In this document: positions 62,340-63,813 of the stretch, in pieces
Layout: each line of letters opens with the position of its first letter
Position numbering within the stretch: the first letter of the stretch is position 1
Origin: JBCDJG01 sp038748065
GTDB taxonomy: Bacteria > Pseudomonadota > Gammaproteobacteria > Pseudomonadales > Halieaceae
Assembly: GCA_038748065.1 (NCBI GenBank)
Contig: JBCDJG010000027.1
Span: forward strand, 1-63,813
DNA length: 63,813 bases
Reading direction: 5' to 3'
Translations under genes and position numbers: made by a program
Notes under the pieces: model-generated
Seen by the model: only the letters and a program-made list of their open reading frames with translations
What the model was told of the DNA's origin: nothing
Databases searched by the model: none

Positions 62340-63813
62340 GGGCTGTACCAAATTGGGCTGCTGTAAGCCCGCTCCTGCAGCGTGGCTGGGCCATCGTCGG
62401 TAGGCTCAGTGCCGAGTGCCAGTGCGTCCAGCAGGGAATGGCGCGGTGTGGGAATCTGTAACACGCGAACGTAGTAAAATGCTGGCTGCTGAGGATCAAA
62501 GTCAGGGTCTGTCCACAGTGCACTCAGGCGGGGCTCGCCAATGCTGTTGTCCCAGCGGCCTGTGCTCACATCGACGGTGTTGCCTATGGCGGGCAGCCGG
62601 CCATTAACGCCGATAGTGCGATCGCCGGCCCAGGCAACATCGTACACTTGTTCATAGGCTTCGCCGCTGGCGCCTAGCCATCCCTTGACCACCTGCAGAC
62701 GATCAAGATTGGCGTGAACTGGGTCCTTCTCTGCGTGGATCATGAACTGCGGCGCGATGCCTGCGTCGCTTGCTGCTGGCAATTCACCCCCCATGGGCAC
62801 ACCCTGCGCGTAGCCGATAGCAGCATAGTCCGCGCGGCTCGCCAGGTCTTCCGGAAACTCCCAGCCACCGAAGACGCGAATTTTCAGGCGGGTTCCGGTC
62901 GTCGCATAGGTTTCCCTGCTCTGAAAGGCCTCGAATATGGCCTCTCGCGTGTTCTCGCGCGCCCAGACCGCGGCCAGGCCGCCTGCCTGCATGCTCCAGC
63001 CGTTGGCATCGCTTCCGCCGATTCTGTCTTCATTGACCTTGGTTTCCGGGGTGGAATCACGGGCGAACTTGCCCCAGAAGTTATCTTCTTCAGCGGCCGC
63101 CAGCCCTGAGTGAGAGTCGGTGGAGCCGATGATGCCGAACTGGTATGGATTCACGCCGATACCTCGTTCCAGCGTGAGGCCCGTCTTTAATGCGCTGCGC
63201 ATGTAATCGGCGGCGCGGACCTCATAGGGCAACGCTTCCTGCATGATGTAGTAGGGGTAGCTTTCGTAGTCCGCGAACTCATCTTCAGGTGACAGTTCCG
63301 GATGTGTCTCGGAATCGCCCTTGTATTGGGTGATCTCGGAGATGGGCTCCCACTTCATGCGGCGGCGAGCGTATTCCGCCGTAAGAGGCTCGCCTTTCAA
63401 GGTCTTTTCGTCGTACATGTAGCCGCGCGAAATGTTGGAGTTATGCGGCATGGCGATAAATCGGGCGCCGGTGCGCTCGTTGGTGGCTTCCAGGAAAGTC
63501 CAGAGGTCTTCCGGGTATTGGCTATCGTCAGATCCGTAAGGAAGAAACTGCTGGGCAATGTCGGCGCCGTCCGGCGTGAAAACAATGCGATGCAGGTTGG
63601 CGCCGACGGGGAGGGAACTCCACTCCCAGCCGATCAGGGTCGTAAACTTGCCGGGCTGGTTGTGCTGCTCGGCGTAGTTCACGATTTCCTGCCATGCGCT
63701 GGTTTCAATGGACCCTGTGTCACCGAACACGGACGCGTCCAACACGTTGCCCGGGTCCTTCACGGGGTCACCGCGGCCCGGCTGAGGAGTCACGGGTAAA
63801 AAGCTGGTAAAGA
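62336..63813 (-). CDS. DUF3604 domain protein, 5' end outside window
   Basis: At least 490 residues of a DUF3604 protein; the frame is open to the window edge and the upstream codons (FTSFLP) fit the family, so the start lies outside. Recognisable segments are LIGWEWSSLPVGANLHR, FIAMPHNSNISRGYMYD, GIIGSTDSHSGLAA, and the end RVLQIPTPRHSLLDA. The His and Asp residues suggest a metal-dependent, PHP-like hydrolase fold. The catalysed reaction is not known, and the family is frequent in marine bacteria. Confidence 0.85.
   Translation of the reverse strand, partial: FTSFLPVTPQPGRGDPVKDPGNVLDASVFGDTGSIETSAWQEIVNYAEQHNQPGKFTTLIGWEWSSLPVGANLHRIVFTPDGADIAQQFLPYGSDDSQYPEDLWTFLEATNERTGARFIAMPHNSNISRGYMYDEKTLKGEPLTAEYARRRMKWEPISEITQYKGDSETHPELSPEDEFADYESYPYYIMQEALPYEVRAADYMRSALKTGLTLERGIGVNPYQFGIIGSTDSHSGLAAAEEDNFWGKFARDSTPETKVNEDRIGGSDANGWSMQAGGLAAVWARENTREAIFEAFQSRETYATTGTRLKIRVFGGWEFPEDLASRADYAAIGYAQGVPMGGELPAASDAGIAPQFMIHAEKDPVHANLDRLQVVKGWLGASGEAYEQVYDVAWAGDRTIGVNGRLPAIGNTVDVSTGRWDNSIGEPRLSALWTDPDFDPQQPAFYYVRVLQIPTPRHSLLDALALGTEPTDDGPATLQERAYSSPIWYSP

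Overview
The window is a GC-rich (roughly 58-60%), densely packed stretch with short spacers and many ATGA-type overlaps. TonB-dependent receptors with sulfotransferase and PepSY partners, an IPTL-CTERM-like surface protein, phytanoyl-CoA-type oxygenases and many aromatic-degradation families suggest an aerobic, probably marine gammaproteobacterium, perhaps Halieaceae-like. That placement is inference from gene content. No rRNA, tRNA, CRISPR array or insertion sequence was recognised.

Region 1 (1-3.9 kb): a molybdopterin oxidoreductase with an SCP2-like N-terminal domain, paired with a 4Fe-4S subunit carrying a C-terminal beta-barrel. The pair matches the layout of pyrogallol-phloroglucinol transhydroxylase.

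Region 2 (3.9-15.8 kb, minus strand): a metal-uptake cluster. A Fur/Zur-like box precedes ribosomal protein L31 type B, two TonB receptors and a TPR-sulfotransferase. A second, weaker box precedes two small membrane proteins, a frameshifted PepSY protein and a third receptor. An AraC-type regulator lies at the edge.

Region 3 (15.9-47.6 kb): an oxidative catabolic island. On the plus strand are a Rieske oxygenase, an AhpD-like protein and a PhyH oxygenase. A seven-gene minus-strand operon follows (GST, VOC, enoyl-CoA isomerase, MFS, flavin hydroxylase, VOC, FAH hydrolase), facing a LysR regulator across an inverted repeat. Next come an SDR, a TonB receptor and a second PhyH oxygenase, then a second minus-strand operon (flavin hydroxylase, lipocalin-like protein, acyl-CoA ligase, sulfatase, GST, alpha/beta hydrolase, SDR). 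A plus-strand operon closes the island (VOC, flavin hydroxylase, GST, FAH, interrupted GST, TetR, GST, cytochrome b561). Two of the divergent promoters share a 44-bp element. The logic appears to be uptake, desulfation or CoA activation, ring hydroxylation, extradiol cleavage and FAH hydrolysis, with several glutathione steps. The substrate cannot be read from sequence.

Region 4 (47.7-54.7 kb): a cyanophycin-synthetase-like ATP-grasp protein with a degenerate Mur-ligase half is divergent from the most striking locus. That locus is a 1156-residue protein with a glycine-rich hydrophobic segment and a C-terminal OTU cysteine-protease (deubiquitinase-like) domain, followed by two CesT-like type III secretion chaperones. 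It looks like an effector-chaperone operon aimed at a eukaryotic host.

Region 5 (54.7-63.8 kb): an IPTL-CTERM-like surface protein, a PepSY remnant, a Tat-exported PhoX-like protein, a tandem HAD protein with an altered motif I, an EamA transporter, a small putative secreted protein and the 3' part of a DUF3604 gene.
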